NCBI RefSeq assembly: GCF_964340395.1
Contig: NC_135551.1
Location: 12,114,379-12,178,378 of the forward strand
DNA length: 64,000 bases
Origin: Glandiceps talaboti
Lineage: Eukaryota > Hemichordata > Enteropneusta > Spengelidae
Direction of reading: 5' to 3'
The notes under the pieces were generated by a model that saw only the letters and a program-made list of their open reading frames with translations, made no database searches and was not told where the DNA came from. Position numbers and translations under genes: made by a program. This document shows positions 47,101 through 50,429 of the stretch, piece after piece (the first letter of the stretch is position 1; each line of letters begins with the position of its first letter).

Positions 47101-47852
47101 ACGTGAAGTTTTAATGTCGGATTTTCTATTTCCAAAGAGAATTTGTTTTGTCTGGTATGATTTGGCTTGTAAGTTGTACCCTAAAATTCGTTGAACAATC
47201 ATTTTGCATTTATTTATGAGGTCGTGTTATGTGATAAAATTGAGGGCTATTAGATTTTGCATGTATAGAAAGTTTCATTGGGTATAGATGTCTTCCATCT
47301 TCGATCTTCGTTTTAGAGATTTGATAGGGTAATCTCTAAAGCGAAGATCAAAGATAGAAGATCGTTCATTTCAACAATAGGTTATAAATTGGGATTTAAC
47401 TTCTAAATAGGTTTTGTAGTTGGGAATGTGATATTTTCATTATGGAAATACCATAAACATGAAGTTATAATGTCGAGTTTTCTATTTCCAAAAAGAATTC
47501 ATTTTGTCACTGAGATCTGATTTACCCTAAAAATTCATTGCACAATCATTTCGCATTTATTTATACTTGATGTTCACTCTATTTCATTTCTAAGTAGGTT
47601 TTGAAGTTGGGAATGTGGTGAAATATTTTCATCGTCGGGTGCATAAAACCATGGCAAAGATCTTCGATCTTCGATCTTCAGTCTTTGGTCTTCGATCTTC
47701 GTTTTGTATACTACCTATTTATCAGTAACTATTTGCAATCAATTGTGTACTTAACTTTATATTTACTTAAAACATTGACATTTCCTTTGTAGTACAAATG
47801 GTTTAGCACCAGTAACCAGTCCACATGTCCAGCATGTAGAAATCTCTTCTAA
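324..47852 (+). CDS. LTN1: Listerin E3 ubiquitin-protein ligase, 28 exons, 5'-incomplete
   Basis: Joined exons 324-422, 949-1179, 2217-2269, 3127-3307, 4369-4542, 5038-5228, 5835-5982, 6961-7839, 8743-8926, 9414-9571, 14664-14745, 14941-15091, 15471-15681, 16587-16922, 17210-17343, 17865-17978, 18563-18705, 20757-20892, 21430-21574, 23291-23492, 29168-29405, 37974-38042, 39999-40185, 40771-40930, 41863-41995, 42667-42958, 44257-44424, 47793-47852 give one open frame of 1752 codons plus stop. It aligns colinearly with my memory of human listerin (about 1766 aa), lacking about 85 N-terminal residues that must lie upstream. Listerin binds 60S subunits carrying stalled nascent chains, with NEMF, and ubiquitylates them. 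Seen: a helical-repeat body, the RWD region at residues 1580-1677 and a RING with all eight zinc ligands from residue 1702 (visible numbering). Identity is very secure; exact borders rest on phase agreement and GT/AG consensus. A short extra cassette exon near 23545 is not excluded. Confidence 0.96.
423..948 (+). other. intron 1
   Basis: Plain intron of 526 bp. The only thing noted is a CTCF-core-like motif at 879-893, listed separately. Confidence 0.8.
879..893 (+). promoter_or_regulatory. CTCF-core-like motif in intron 1
   Basis: CCACTAGAGGGCACT fits the bilaterian CTCF core (CCASYAGRKGGCASY) at every position. The same 15-mer recurs in reverse orientation at 20927-20941. Occupancy is unknown, and the word could instead belong to a dispersed repeat. 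Confidence 0.35.
949..1179 (+). CDS. LTN1: LTN1 exon 2
   Basis: 231 nt, phase 0 at both ends, acceptor attgatag, donor gtaagt. It codes for residues 34-110. DHDRRVRE at the start and [15 protein letters not shown] and EAIAYCK further on match the most conserved N-terminal block of listerin. Confidence 0.95.
1180..1670 (+). other. intron 2, non-repeat part
   Basis: Nothing recognisable before the 19-bp array that begins near 1671. Confidence 0.6.
1671..2212 (+). repeat. 19-bp pyrimidine-rich tandem array ending at an acceptor
   Basis: About 28 copies of ttgttttactttgattcta, with minor variants and one-base deletions. The array runs straight into the exon 3 acceptor (ttttattgcag at 2216), so its last copy supplies the polypyrimidine tract. 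The small open frame across it is a repeat artefact. Confidence 0.93.
2217..2269 (+). CDS. LTN1: LTN1 exon 3
   Basis: 53 nt, enters phase 0 and leaves with two bases of a split Lys codon, donor gtaagt at 2270. Codes for residues 111-127; TLSDP matches human DTLSDP. Confidence 0.9.
2471..2638 (+). mobile_element. short hAT-like MITE, copy 1
   Basis: A 168-bp element starting CAGTGTGCC and ending GGCACACTG, so a perfect 9-bp terminal inverted repeat. It is flanked by gttagggg (2463-2470) and gttagggc (2639-2646), an 8-bp target duplication with one mismatch, as for hAT elements. Related copies lie at 8278-8540 and, reversed, at 38435-38589. No coding capacity. Confidence 0.72.
3127..3307 (+). 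CDS. LTN1: LTN1 exon 4
   Basis: 181 nt, completes the split Lys and ends phase 0. Codes for residues 128-188. [15 protein letters not shown] and KLWKYAKN align with human EAKFYRVVTCSLLAL and KFWKYGKH. Confidence 0.94.
3533..3963. mobile_element. inverted-repeat (foldback/MITE-like) element
   Basis: Left arm about 3533-3652 and right arm about 3848-3963 are diverged reverse complements, e.g. acaggcttcccacagaccac against gtggtctgtgggaagcctgt. A unique 195-bp loop separates them. No coding sequence; target duplications not resolved. Confidence 0.65.
4369..4542 (+). CDS. LTN1: LTN1 exon 5
   Basis: 174 nt, phase 0 at both ends, acceptor tattccag, donor gtaagt. Codes for residues 189-246; [11 protein letters not shown] and LWEAVLY match human SIDDSDPIVC and LWEAVLY. 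Confidence 0.95.
4530..4890 (+). repeat. degenerate array starting at the exon 5 donor
   Basis: About five diverged copies, roughly 60-80 bp apart, sharing atagacctatccaaataaac and actgccctcatgtgatagtg. The copy near 4815 includes tccatcactgtaagc, repeating the end of exon 5 with its donor (tccatcact|gtaagt). This looks like an old, decayed case of junction duplication. Confidence 0.7.
5038..5228 (+). CDS. LTN1: LTN1 exon 6
   Basis: 191 nt, enters phase 0 and leaves two bases into a Gly codon. Codes for residues 247-309. DCWKHIN and [17 protein letters not shown] match human DCWLHVN and LATVIYPYLLPFISKLP. Confidence 0.96.
5229..5834 (+). other. intron 6
   Basis: 606 bp with no recognisable element apart from short CAGTG- and TATGTGTATG-type runs around 5640-5760. 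Confidence 0.6.
5835..5982 (+). CDS. LTN1: LTN1 exon 7
   Basis: 148 nt, completes Gly and ends phase 0 at the donor gtaaac. Codes for residues 310-359; [15 protein letters not shown] matches human SSAVISAFFECLRF. A second, diverged copy of its last bases with gtaaac (about 6038-6077) lies just inside the intron. Confidence 0.94.
6296..6845 (+). repeat. compound 25/39-bp tandem array in intron 7
   Basis: Alternating units built on caaatttgttgtagcctagg, then ggaggttgaaata, with or without an extra ctatga segment. About 16 copies, with two larger duplicated blocks (about 6300-6500 and 6560-6680). Open frames on the - strand are artefacts. No exon similarity seen. Confidence 0.88.
6961..7839 (+). 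CDS. LTN1: LTN1 exon 8 (largest exon)
   Basis: 879 nt, 293 codons, phase 0 at both ends, acceptor caccatcag, donor gtaact (weak). Codes for residues 360-652. [12 protein letters not shown] matches human LIHFWERLSEIC; the basic [10 protein letters not shown] stretch matches KKNGKVRFAD. The region with charged low-complexity linkers around residues 440-500 is the least conserved, as in other listerins. The open stretch 7054-7857 is internal to this exon plus intron read-through, not a separate gene. Confidence 0.95.
7840..8277 (+). other. intron 8, proximal part
   Basis: Contains a short (TTTTG)n run at about 7905-7942. Otherwise nothing recognisable before the MITE at 8278. Confidence 0.6.
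8278..8540 (+). mobile_element. short hAT-like MITE, copy 2, with internal duplication
   Basis: Same family as 2471-2638: starts CAGTGTGCC, ends GGGCACACTG. An internal segment of about 100 bp (around 8285-8370) is tandemly repeated, which explains the extra length. Flanking target duplication is not clean. Confidence 0.7.
8743..8926 (+). CDS. LTN1: LTN1 exon 9
   Basis: 184 nt, enters phase 0 and leaves one base of a Glu codon; donor gtaggt. Codes for residues 653-713. [12 protein letters not shown] matches human WLKGDILGEKLV. Confidence 0.93.
8927..9413 (+). other. intron 9
   Basis: 487 bp; contains a diverged direct repeat around 9090-9130 and 9200-9240 (ctccctag followed by aaatatgtatctatt). 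Nothing else seen. Confidence 0.6.
9414..9571 (+). CDS. LTN1: LTN1 exon 10
   Basis: 158 nt, completes Glu and ends phase 0. Codes for residues 714-766; VSFICDV matches human VSFICDV exactly. The last 36 nt together with the donor gttagt are the founding unit of the array that follows, so the choice of this first donor rests on frame: any later copy shifts frame or meets a stop. Confidence 0.94.
9536..13265 (+). repeat. 50-bp array of exon 10 end plus 5' splice site
   Basis: About 73 copies with a strict 50-bp period. Each unit holds gatgtcatcagtaacttctt, then a ccatgcccttcag end, then gttagtaatagattt. The first part is the last ~36 nt of exon 10 and the second its donor and first intron bases. 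Nearly every copy keeps cttcag|gttagt. Variation is mostly at a few positions (a/g before tga; gcc/acc; ttc/tcc). The last copies near 13130-13260 are eroded. Confidence 0.97.
13489..14245 (+). repeat. 37-bp tandem array, intron 10
   Basis: About 20 copies of a unit containing gatagaaccattgccaaatt then tctactccatagtctgt, with a gcc/gag variant site. No similarity to the flanking exons was seen. Confidence 0.94.
14502..14562 (+). repeat. poly-C/poly-A simple sequence
   Basis: A run of C followed by A-rich sequence and (AAAT)n. Simple repeat about 100 bp upstream of the exon 11 acceptor. Confidence 0.9.
14664..14745 (+). CDS. LTN1: LTN1 exon 11
   Basis: 82 nt, enters phase 0 and leaves one base; donor gtgagt. 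Codes for residues 767-793. [10 protein letters not shown] matches human [10 protein letters not shown]. Confidence 0.94.
14941..15091 (+). CDS. LTN1: LTN1 exon 12
   Basis: 151 nt, enters after one base of Asp and leaves after two bases of Ser. Codes for residues 794-843; [13 protein letters not shown] aligns with human ESTFLHLSALWLK. Confidence 0.92.
15471..15681 (+). CDS. LTN1: LTN1 exon 13 with acidic insert
   Basis: 211 nt, completes Ser and ends phase 0; acceptor ttttcacag, donor gtaaga. Codes for residues 844-914. [13 protein letters not shown] aligns with human SVMPNDSEWEKMR. An Asp/Glu run (from codon 22: [16 protein letters not shown]) encoded by a GAT repeat has no counterpart in the human protein and probably arose by trinucleotide expansion in a loop. 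Confidence 0.93.
15682..16586 (+). other. intron 13
   Basis: 905 bp with A- and T-runs (16090-16110, 16381-16394) and no recognisable gene or repeat family. Confidence 0.6.
16587..16922 (+). CDS. LTN1: LTN1 exon 14
   Basis: 336 nt, 112 codons, phase 0 at both ends; acceptor atacag, donor gtattg (weak). Codes for residues 915-1026. Only moderate similarity to human in this part of the helical body ([13 protein letters not shown] against AELLYSLQWCEEL). Confidence 0.9.
17210..17343 (+). CDS. LTN1: LTN1 exon 15
   Basis: 134 nt, enters phase 0 and leaves two bases of Arg; acceptor ttgactag, donor gtagag (weak). Codes for residues 1027-1070. Little direct similarity to the human sequence; placed by phase, splice signals and colinearity. 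Confidence 0.82.
17591..17643 (+). repeat. (GT)n microsatellite
   Basis: Nearly perfect GT dinucleotide run of about 26 repeats in intron 15, followed by degenerate TGTG/ATGT sequence to about 17790. Confidence 0.95.
17865..17978 (+). CDS. LTN1: LTN1 exon 16
   Basis: 114 nt, completes one Arg and leaves two bases of the next; acceptor tttttccag, donor gttagt. Codes for residues 1071-1108. [14 protein letters not shown] matches human HGTLWSLIIAKLIL. Confidence 0.9.
17979..18562 (+). other. intron 16
   Basis: 584 bp; nothing recognisable on either strand. Confidence 0.55.
18563..18705 (+). CDS. LTN1: LTN1 exon 17
   Basis: 143 nt, completes Arg and leaves one base of Gly. Codes for residues 1109-1156; similar in layout to human LHTIQSLCPFL (here [11 protein letters not shown]). 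Its last bases gtcagtatcag with donor gtaggt seed the following array. Confidence 0.91.
18692..19505 (+). repeat. 43-bp array of exon 17 end plus 5' splice site
   Basis: About 19 copies. Each carries gtcagtatcag|gtaggtg then ttatggtttgaaatgttata and gtgta. The first 11 bases are the exon 17 terminus; nearly all copies keep the AG|GTAGGT donor, so each is a potential 5' splice site. 43 is not a multiple of three, so later donors would shift frame. Confidence 0.96.
19690..20756 (+). repeat. ~105-bp array of acceptor plus exon 18 start
   Basis: About ten copies, 104-106 bp each. Unit: ttatctattttgtcatactt|ag then gtagtcttactaccctaggt, then ccccaataaatgcttctagc and aggatacaaacctcaccaaa. The true exon 18 acceptor and first ~70 exon bases (gtagtcttggtgccc, then aataaatgcttccagcaaga) are the last, uncorrupted copy. 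Upstream copies differ in the coding part (stops are present) but keep ttag|gta. This is the mirror image of the donor arrays. Confidence 0.95.
20757..20892 (+). CDS. LTN1: LTN1 exon 18
   Basis: 136 nt, completes Gly and leaves two bases of Cys; donor gtaagt. Codes for residues 1157-1201. [12 protein letters not shown] matches human SWKKEHEDIFLF. Confidence 0.95.
20893..21429 (+). other. intron 18
   Basis: 537 bp; short A-run at 21066 and ATGT-rich stretch to 21150. Besides the CTCF-like word at 20927 nothing is seen. Confidence 0.6.
20927..20941 (-). promoter_or_regulatory. CTCF-core-like motif in intron 18
   Basis: AGTGCCCTCTAGTGG, the exact reverse complement of the motif at 879-893. The pair is in opposite orientation, about 20 kb apart. 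Function inferred from motif only. Confidence 0.35.
21430..21574 (+). CDS. LTN1: LTN1 exon 19
   Basis: 145 nt, completes Cys and ends phase 0. Codes for residues 1202-1250. NIEIVQLML and [14 protein letters not shown] match human NIEIIRFLS and EWDFIMCSMLAWLE. The first donor (gtatgt at 21575) gives the best fit to the human length, but later in-frame copies exist. Confidence 0.93.
21523..23166 (+). repeat. 78-bp in-frame array of exon 19 end plus 5' splice site
   Basis: About 21 copies. Unit: aataacctcacactgggatt, then tatgatgtgtagtcttgtat and catgtattcag|gtatgt, then atcagggttctccctaactt. The first ~51 bases copy the 3' end of exon 19. The unit is 26 codons long and free of stops, so exon plus array reads as one frame from 21434 to 23164. 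Two multi-copy blocks (about 21850-22200 and 22230-22590) are duplicated. Most copies retain CAG|GTATGT. Confidence 0.96.
23165..23262 (+). repeat. GAT trinucleotide-rich microsatellite
   Basis: Imperfect (GAT)n run just before the exon 20 acceptor region. Confidence 0.9.
23291..23492 (+). CDS. LTN1: LTN1 exon 20
   Basis: 202 nt, enters phase 0 and leaves one base of Gly; acceptor attctcacag, donor gtaagt. Codes for residues 1251-1317. [17 protein letters not shown] matches human EWKEFFSQGIHSLLLPI. Confidence 0.95.
23569..28655 (+). repeat. 36/40-bp donor-bearing array in intron 20
   Basis: Some 135 units of two interspersed types. Both begin gtagtagcagtcattgacta and tatcacc; the 36-bp type ends tgtaagtct and the 40-bp type ends accaggtaggtct. 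Both endings are good 5' splice-site matches (CT|GTAAGT and CAG|GTAGGT). Mixed order and repeated blocks (about 24950-25330 against 25560-25990) show segmental duplication. Short open frames on both strands are artefacts of the 36-bp period. Confidence 0.95.
28656..29167 (+). other. intron 20, distal part
   Basis: A small inverted-repeat element lies at 28708-28865. A (GTTT)n run precedes the exon 21 acceptor (29135-29162). Confidence 0.7.
28708..28865. mobile_element. 158-bp hairpin element
   Basis: Ends are near-perfect inverted repeats of about 30 bp: tacacaagttgccttcttcc at the left and ggaagaagagaacttgtgta at the right. Compact non-coding MITE-like hairpin; flanking duplication not resolved. 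Confidence 0.6.
29168..29405 (+). CDS. LTN1: LTN1 exon 21
   Basis: 238 nt, completes Gly and leaves two bases of Arg; donor gtgagt. Codes for residues 1318-1396. [12 protein letters not shown] and [10 protein letters not shown] match human LPEYLQTLLNTL and VQIAVYHMLY. Confidence 0.94.
29346..30615 (+). repeat. 74-bp array of exon 21 end plus 5' splice site
   Basis: About 17 copies. About 60 of 74 bases are the exon 21 3' end (gccatggtgatgacacaaaa, then caaaactgtacaagtcactg and catacacacttttattaag), followed by gtgagtgatttcatt. Copies are 95% or more alike, so the array is young. A 74-bp unit shifts frame. A truncated last copy lies at 30600-30660. Confidence 0.97.
30700..30747 (+). repeat. 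(GTAT)n microsatellite
   Basis: About 12 perfect tetranucleotide repeats in intron 21. Confidence 0.95.
30795..37890 (+). repeat. 7.1-kb array of 85-bp units with higher-order repeats
   Basis: About 83 units containing tgttgatatttcactgtaca, then aaataattattatctatgga, tatgtgataaaaataacata and aaacacacccacctatcaca. Marker variants (poly-C runs at about 31627, 32400, 34193, 34967, 35826; the tttattctgaaatgga variant) recur at spacings near 773 bp and 2.57 kb, so multi-unit blocks were copied. No similarity to LTN1 exons was seen. Confidence 0.96.
37974..38042 (+). CDS. LTN1: LTN1 exon 22
   Basis: 69 nt, completes Arg and leaves two bases of Leu; acceptor gtttttag, donor gtaagt. Codes for residues 1397-1419; [14 protein letters not shown] matches human LPQYDQDNLKSYGD. 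Confidence 0.9.
38435..38589 (-). mobile_element. hAT-like MITE, copy 3, reversed and partial
   Basis: The reverse complement matches copies 1 and 2: CAATGTGCC at its 5' end, then aatttctagtgatgcaccaa and ctatctcttactatgtggtg. The other terminus is lost. Confidence 0.65.
38590..38754 (+). other. intron 22, spacer
   Basis: The stretch ending aaataaagtgttatct (38727-38742) resembles the 3' tail of the LINE at 56578-56884, so it may be a very short LINE end. Too short to call. Confidence 0.3.
38755..39880 (+). repeat. 54-bp tandem array, intron 22
   Basis: About 21 copies built on aaaatcaccttccatataca, tgtaaatgtacagtacttgt and atgatgggcataat. The period is 18 codons and stop-free in three frames, hence the long but meaningless open frames on both strands (e.g. 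38735-39844 -). Confidence 0.96.
39999..40185 (+). CDS. LTN1: LTN1 exon 23
   Basis: 187 nt, completes Leu and ends phase 0; acceptor gtcaacag, donor gtatga. Codes for residues 1420-1482. [15 protein letters not shown] matches human YLLTWKLILTFFKAA. Confidence 0.95.
40405..40690 (+). repeat. degenerate 12-bp ACATGTAC-rich repeat, intron 23
   Basis: Two clusters (40415-40510 and 40585-40680) of catgtacaccacatgtac-like words, self-complementary at the TGTACA/ACATGT core. A short unit ttttctgaaatctttattga is duplicated at about 40546 and 40748, the latter just before the exon 24 acceptor. Confidence 0.8.
40771..40930 (+). CDS. LTN1: LTN1 exon 24
   Basis: 160 nt, enters phase 0 and leaves one base of Gly; acceptor attgactag, donor gtaaag. 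Codes for residues 1483-1535. [13 protein letters not shown] matches human LLYHLFRLMPENP. Confidence 0.95.
41345..41765 (+). repeat. 46-bp tandem array, intron 24
   Basis: About nine copies of gaaagaactaactgtagata, then ctaaattgtgaatgtaaact and tgaaat. No exon similarity. Confidence 0.94.
41863..41995 (+). CDS. LTN1: LTN1 exon 25
   Basis: 133 nt, completes Gly and leaves two bases of Asn; donor gtaagt. Codes for residues 1536-1579. [20 protein letters not shown] matches human [20 protein letters not shown]; the WWN motif is a listerin hallmark. Confidence 0.97.
42165..42412 (+). repeat. 48-bp tandem array, intron 25
   Basis: Five copies of catcataattgtcataatca, tggtgaaatgtcatttcttg and ctcccaac. 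Open on both strands because 48 is a multiple of three. Confidence 0.94.
42667..42958 (+). CDS. LTN1: LTN1 exon 26, RWD region
   Basis: 292 nt, completes Asn and ends phase 0; acceptor tgctcctag, donor gtgagt. Codes for residues 1580-1677. [19 protein letters not shown] and [12 protein letters not shown] match human FTSKYVSSVLSFQEISSVQ and LIIQLPSNYPLG. This is the RWD region just N-terminal to the RING, which in the known structures contacts the 60S subunit near the exit tunnel. Confidence 0.97.
42960..43772 (+). repeat. 90-bp array beside the exon 26 donor with mini intron/exon layout
   Basis: About nine copies. Unit: gaaatgccactccaggaaat, gaagtcag|gtcagtattc, aagtcatggcttttatttgc, ccatag|cttcctctacag and ctatagtttatgag. 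The tcag|gtcagt part is homologous to the true junction atcag|gtgagtagtcaattc and its following intron bases (42954-42995). Each unit thus carries a donor-like and two acceptor-like sites. 90 is a multiple of three; a frame stays open for 148 codons. Confidence 0.93.
43800..44135 (+). mobile_element. 5'-truncated LINE 3' end
   Basis: The frame at 43921 reads [17 protein letters not shown] before a stop at 43972. The PKLWNSL motif is typical of the C-terminal end of many non-LTR retrotransposon reverse-transcriptase ORFs. It continues after the stop to another at about 44056 and finishes in a (GATT)n tail at 44096-44132, as LINE 3' ends often do. A dead, truncated copy. Confidence 0.75.
44257..44424 (+). 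CDS. LTN1: LTN1 exon 27, first part of the RING
   Basis: 168 nt, phase 0 at both ends; acceptor tctttcatag, donor gtaagt. Codes for residues 1678-1733. [16 protein letters not shown] matches human [16 protein letters not shown]. It holds six of eight zinc ligands: CIIC, then CRTC, then HSEC. Confidence 0.98.
44865..45055 (+). repeat. ~62-bp triplicate in intron 27
   Basis: Three copies of gaactggaagccaacacaca, ccaaccaatatctcaacttt and cagtatattgtaccgtccta. Confidence 0.9.
45116..47725. mobile_element. 2.6-kb foldback / Mutator-like non-autonomous element
   Basis: The element spans 45126-47715 between perfect 10-bp target duplications tatttatcag (45116-45125, 47716-47725). Termini are ggtagtatacaaaacgaag and its complement. 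Left arm about 45126-46280 and right arm about 46880-47715 are long inverted repeats with internal ~350-bp tandem units (three left, two right). Each unit has a palindromic core: ttagagatt, nine bases, aatctctaa, flanked by cgaagatcgaagat words. A unique ~590-bp centre lacks a transposase. The 10-bp duplication and long, internally repeated arms resemble MULE-type foldback elements. It sits in the intron that splits the RING. Confidence 0.88.
47793..47852 (+). CDS. LTN1: LTN1 exon 28, end of the RING and stop
   Basis: 60 nt: residues 1734-1752 plus TAA at 47850-47852; acceptor ctttgtag. [16 protein letters not shown] matches human YKWFTSSNKSTCPLCR and supplies the last CxxC ligand pair. The protein ends four residues later (NLF after R), as in other listerins. 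Confidence 0.98.
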   Translation, partial: YKWFSTSNQSTCPACRNLF

Positions 47853-48325
47853 GCTAGATGAGGATATTTACATGAAATGGAGGATTTTATATGAAATGAA
47901 GAAAGAAAACCCTGTATCCTGGAATTATTAGAGATCAGAAATGAATGTATAATCAGAATCTTTAACTAAAATGTGTCATCAGGTCTTTCCTTCAAATGAC
48001 TGTCTTCAAGTGATGAGGTCAAATTTTATGTACTTTAATTTTTAGGATGATATGTCTATTTCTTCTCAGATATTGCAAACTTCCTTCTAAATTGTACTAG
48101 ATGAGTGCTTTGCAAATTCTGTGGACTGTGAAATCTGAGAGATTAACTTTATCATATGTTTTAAATTTGAACATCAGAATGACCACTGGCATTGATTTAC
48201 ACTGACCTTTGACCTGCAAGTAATAAACATTTCTTTGGACAAACAAAAACATAAGTGGATGAAATGAGTACGAGAATATCAACACTCACCTGTATAAATG
48301 AATAAAAGTGAATTTGAAATGATCA
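47853..48325 (+). other. LTN1 3' UTR and poly(A) region
   Basis: Non-coding sequence after the stop, with AATAAA at 48222-48227 and 48301-48306. Either could be the cleavage signal; the second is followed by a TG/T-rich stretch. Confidence 0.6.
48301..48306 (+). terminator. candidate LTN1 poly(A) signal
   Basis: AATAAA about 450 bp after the LTN1 stop codon; an alternative lies at 48222. Confidence 0.5.
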
Positions 48326-48959
48326 CACAAACCAATGTCTAGCAGTTTCTTATTTTTATTGTATTCTCACAAGTCTTCTAAATCTACAATATGCTCCTAA
48401 AGTTATTACAAAGTAAAATATTTCTCTAGTCATATAACAAAATGTGATAAACACTTAGATCTGTTAATTAGGTAAGGATGAGTCTCCTGGTAAGTTCTGG
48501 ACAGCTGTCTGATTGCTTGGAATTCACATTGGCATATACAAAATTAAAGTTGTTGTTTTTTACTGTATTAATCTTCTTTACAATTTAACAAAGTATTCAG
48601 AAAAAACAAAAATAATATTCATTATGAAGGAAATATTGAAGTGAATACACTGACATGATTTGCCTGCTTGAGGAAAATAAATGTATGAATGAAAAACATG
48701 CCAATGGTGTTGTAGCACAACTGTATAGTTTATGTACAGATTCATCCCTGTTGTTACCTATGCAATGTAAACCATTGACTTACTTCAGTTAAAAGCAGTA
48801 TCTTTCTTTGTTTATTTTGGTGATTATATAGATTATTTCAATGTTGATCTGTTTGTATTATCAACCACATTGTCTTTGCCATCTATCCCATCATTTAATT
48901 GGCTGTTGCTATGGACACAATCTTGTTGCTAACCATTTGGTATTAGACATTTTTTGAGT
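48326..48959. other. intergenic
   Basis: AT-rich; no gene or repeat recognised. Confidence 0.5.
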
Positions 48960-49625
48960 CAATTCATGTGCCTATCAAAAATGTTATCTTTACAAAATAT
49001 ACTGCCATTTGACTGTTGCTAAGGTCATGGTCATTGTCATTAGGGCTAGTTGTGTCAATATTATCTCCAGAAGAACTGTAGAAACATACCATCAAATTTA
49101 GTCCCATCCAACAAGTAGTTTTAAAAATAGGTTTTTGACCAAAAGGCACAATTTAGACCTACATGTACTTAATATACATATTACTGATGAGATCATCATT
49201 TGCTGAATAATTCAGCTATACACCCCTAGAAATATCAAAAATGACATTTCAGACCATTACAGTTTTTGAATTAAGATTTTTGACTGAAATGACACATTTT
49301 TATGCCTAATTTGCATATCACAGATGTGATCACCACTTCATGAATAGTCCTTCATCTACACATATCAAAGAATACCCTTACCAACTTTCAGACCAATCTG
49401 ACATCTGGCAGACAATTTGGGGGTTTATTGGGATGTTGTTTTTTTAAACCAAAAATCACACTTTTTACCCTAAGAACATACCTATTGTGTGATCATTTTC
49501 ATTTGAACAAAATCCCAACTAGACATCTAATGCAATATCCCCATCAAGTATCAAAATAACCTGCTCAACAGTTTTTGAGTTTAAGTTGTCCACACACACA
49601 CAGAGACAATTCACTATGCCTTTAG
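48960..49625. repeat. old interspersed repeat with diverged internal units
   Basis: Three diverged units of about 150 bp share a pattern like tgatgagatcatcatttg (49180), gatgtgatcaccacttcatg (49324) and tgtgatcattttcatttg (49488), preceded by references to tttttgac...aaa...gcacaattt words. It ends in an ACACACAC run and actatgcctttagcactatt. It looks like a degraded mobile element; class not assigned. Confidence 0.5.
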
Positions 49626-50429
49626 CACTATTAAACTAAACCCTATATTACAGTTGCACTAAAATAAACCCCAGAAACCCCTGATAAACCCCTATACATG
49701 TAATACTGAAAAGTCTAACTAACAAATGGCTTCTGCTATTGAAAACCTTACTGTATGCCTTGTATTACATTCACTTTTGTATTTAGTTTTGACAAATGTT
49801 GTACAGAGGAGTAAACATATAAGATCAAGTTTGATGCAAATTATACTATTTTCAACAATGTCAAACTGTTATAGTTGGTATGGAATATGCAACTATTAAA
49901 TCACTACAATATCTAGTATTTCAAAAGATAAATGGAAGTAATTTTAAATCTACACTAGCTACATCTGGGACATTTTTACATCAAGCAACATATGATAATA
50001 CTAGCTAAGACTAGTATTCACCAATAATTGTTCAGTTACCTTGGAAACGATATTGTACCTACTAGTGGTTGACTTTATCCATATACATGTATACCTGGAG
50101 TAAAGTGACAGGCTTAAATCTTGAGTAGTGAAAACTTACTTTTCAATCATGTTAGTCTGACTTGGTTCGATACTTATATATGGGTGTGCTTATCAGGTAT
50201 ATAAGGGTCCCAAAATTGACAAAGTGAGAATAAAAGTTCTCAATGCTCACTTTTGCATTTCCATATATTCAATATCCAGTCGTAAGCTATGCCATGTAAT
50301 TTCAGTCACAGCAATTGCCGTGGATTCTTTCTAAAAATGGTCTCACTGCAACTAGTGTATCTAAAATCTTTCTATAAAGCAAACATAGATCAGAAAAGTG
50401 AATGTCATCCACTGGACTATCATATTTAG
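49626..50429. other. intergenic
   Basis: AT-rich, nothing recognised. Confidence 0.5.

Noticed and set aside
44257-47852. RING broken by the 2.6-kb foldback element, making LTN1 a pseudogene
   Set aside because: The element is wholly intronic; exon 27 donor, exon 28 acceptor, phase and all eight zinc ligands are intact.
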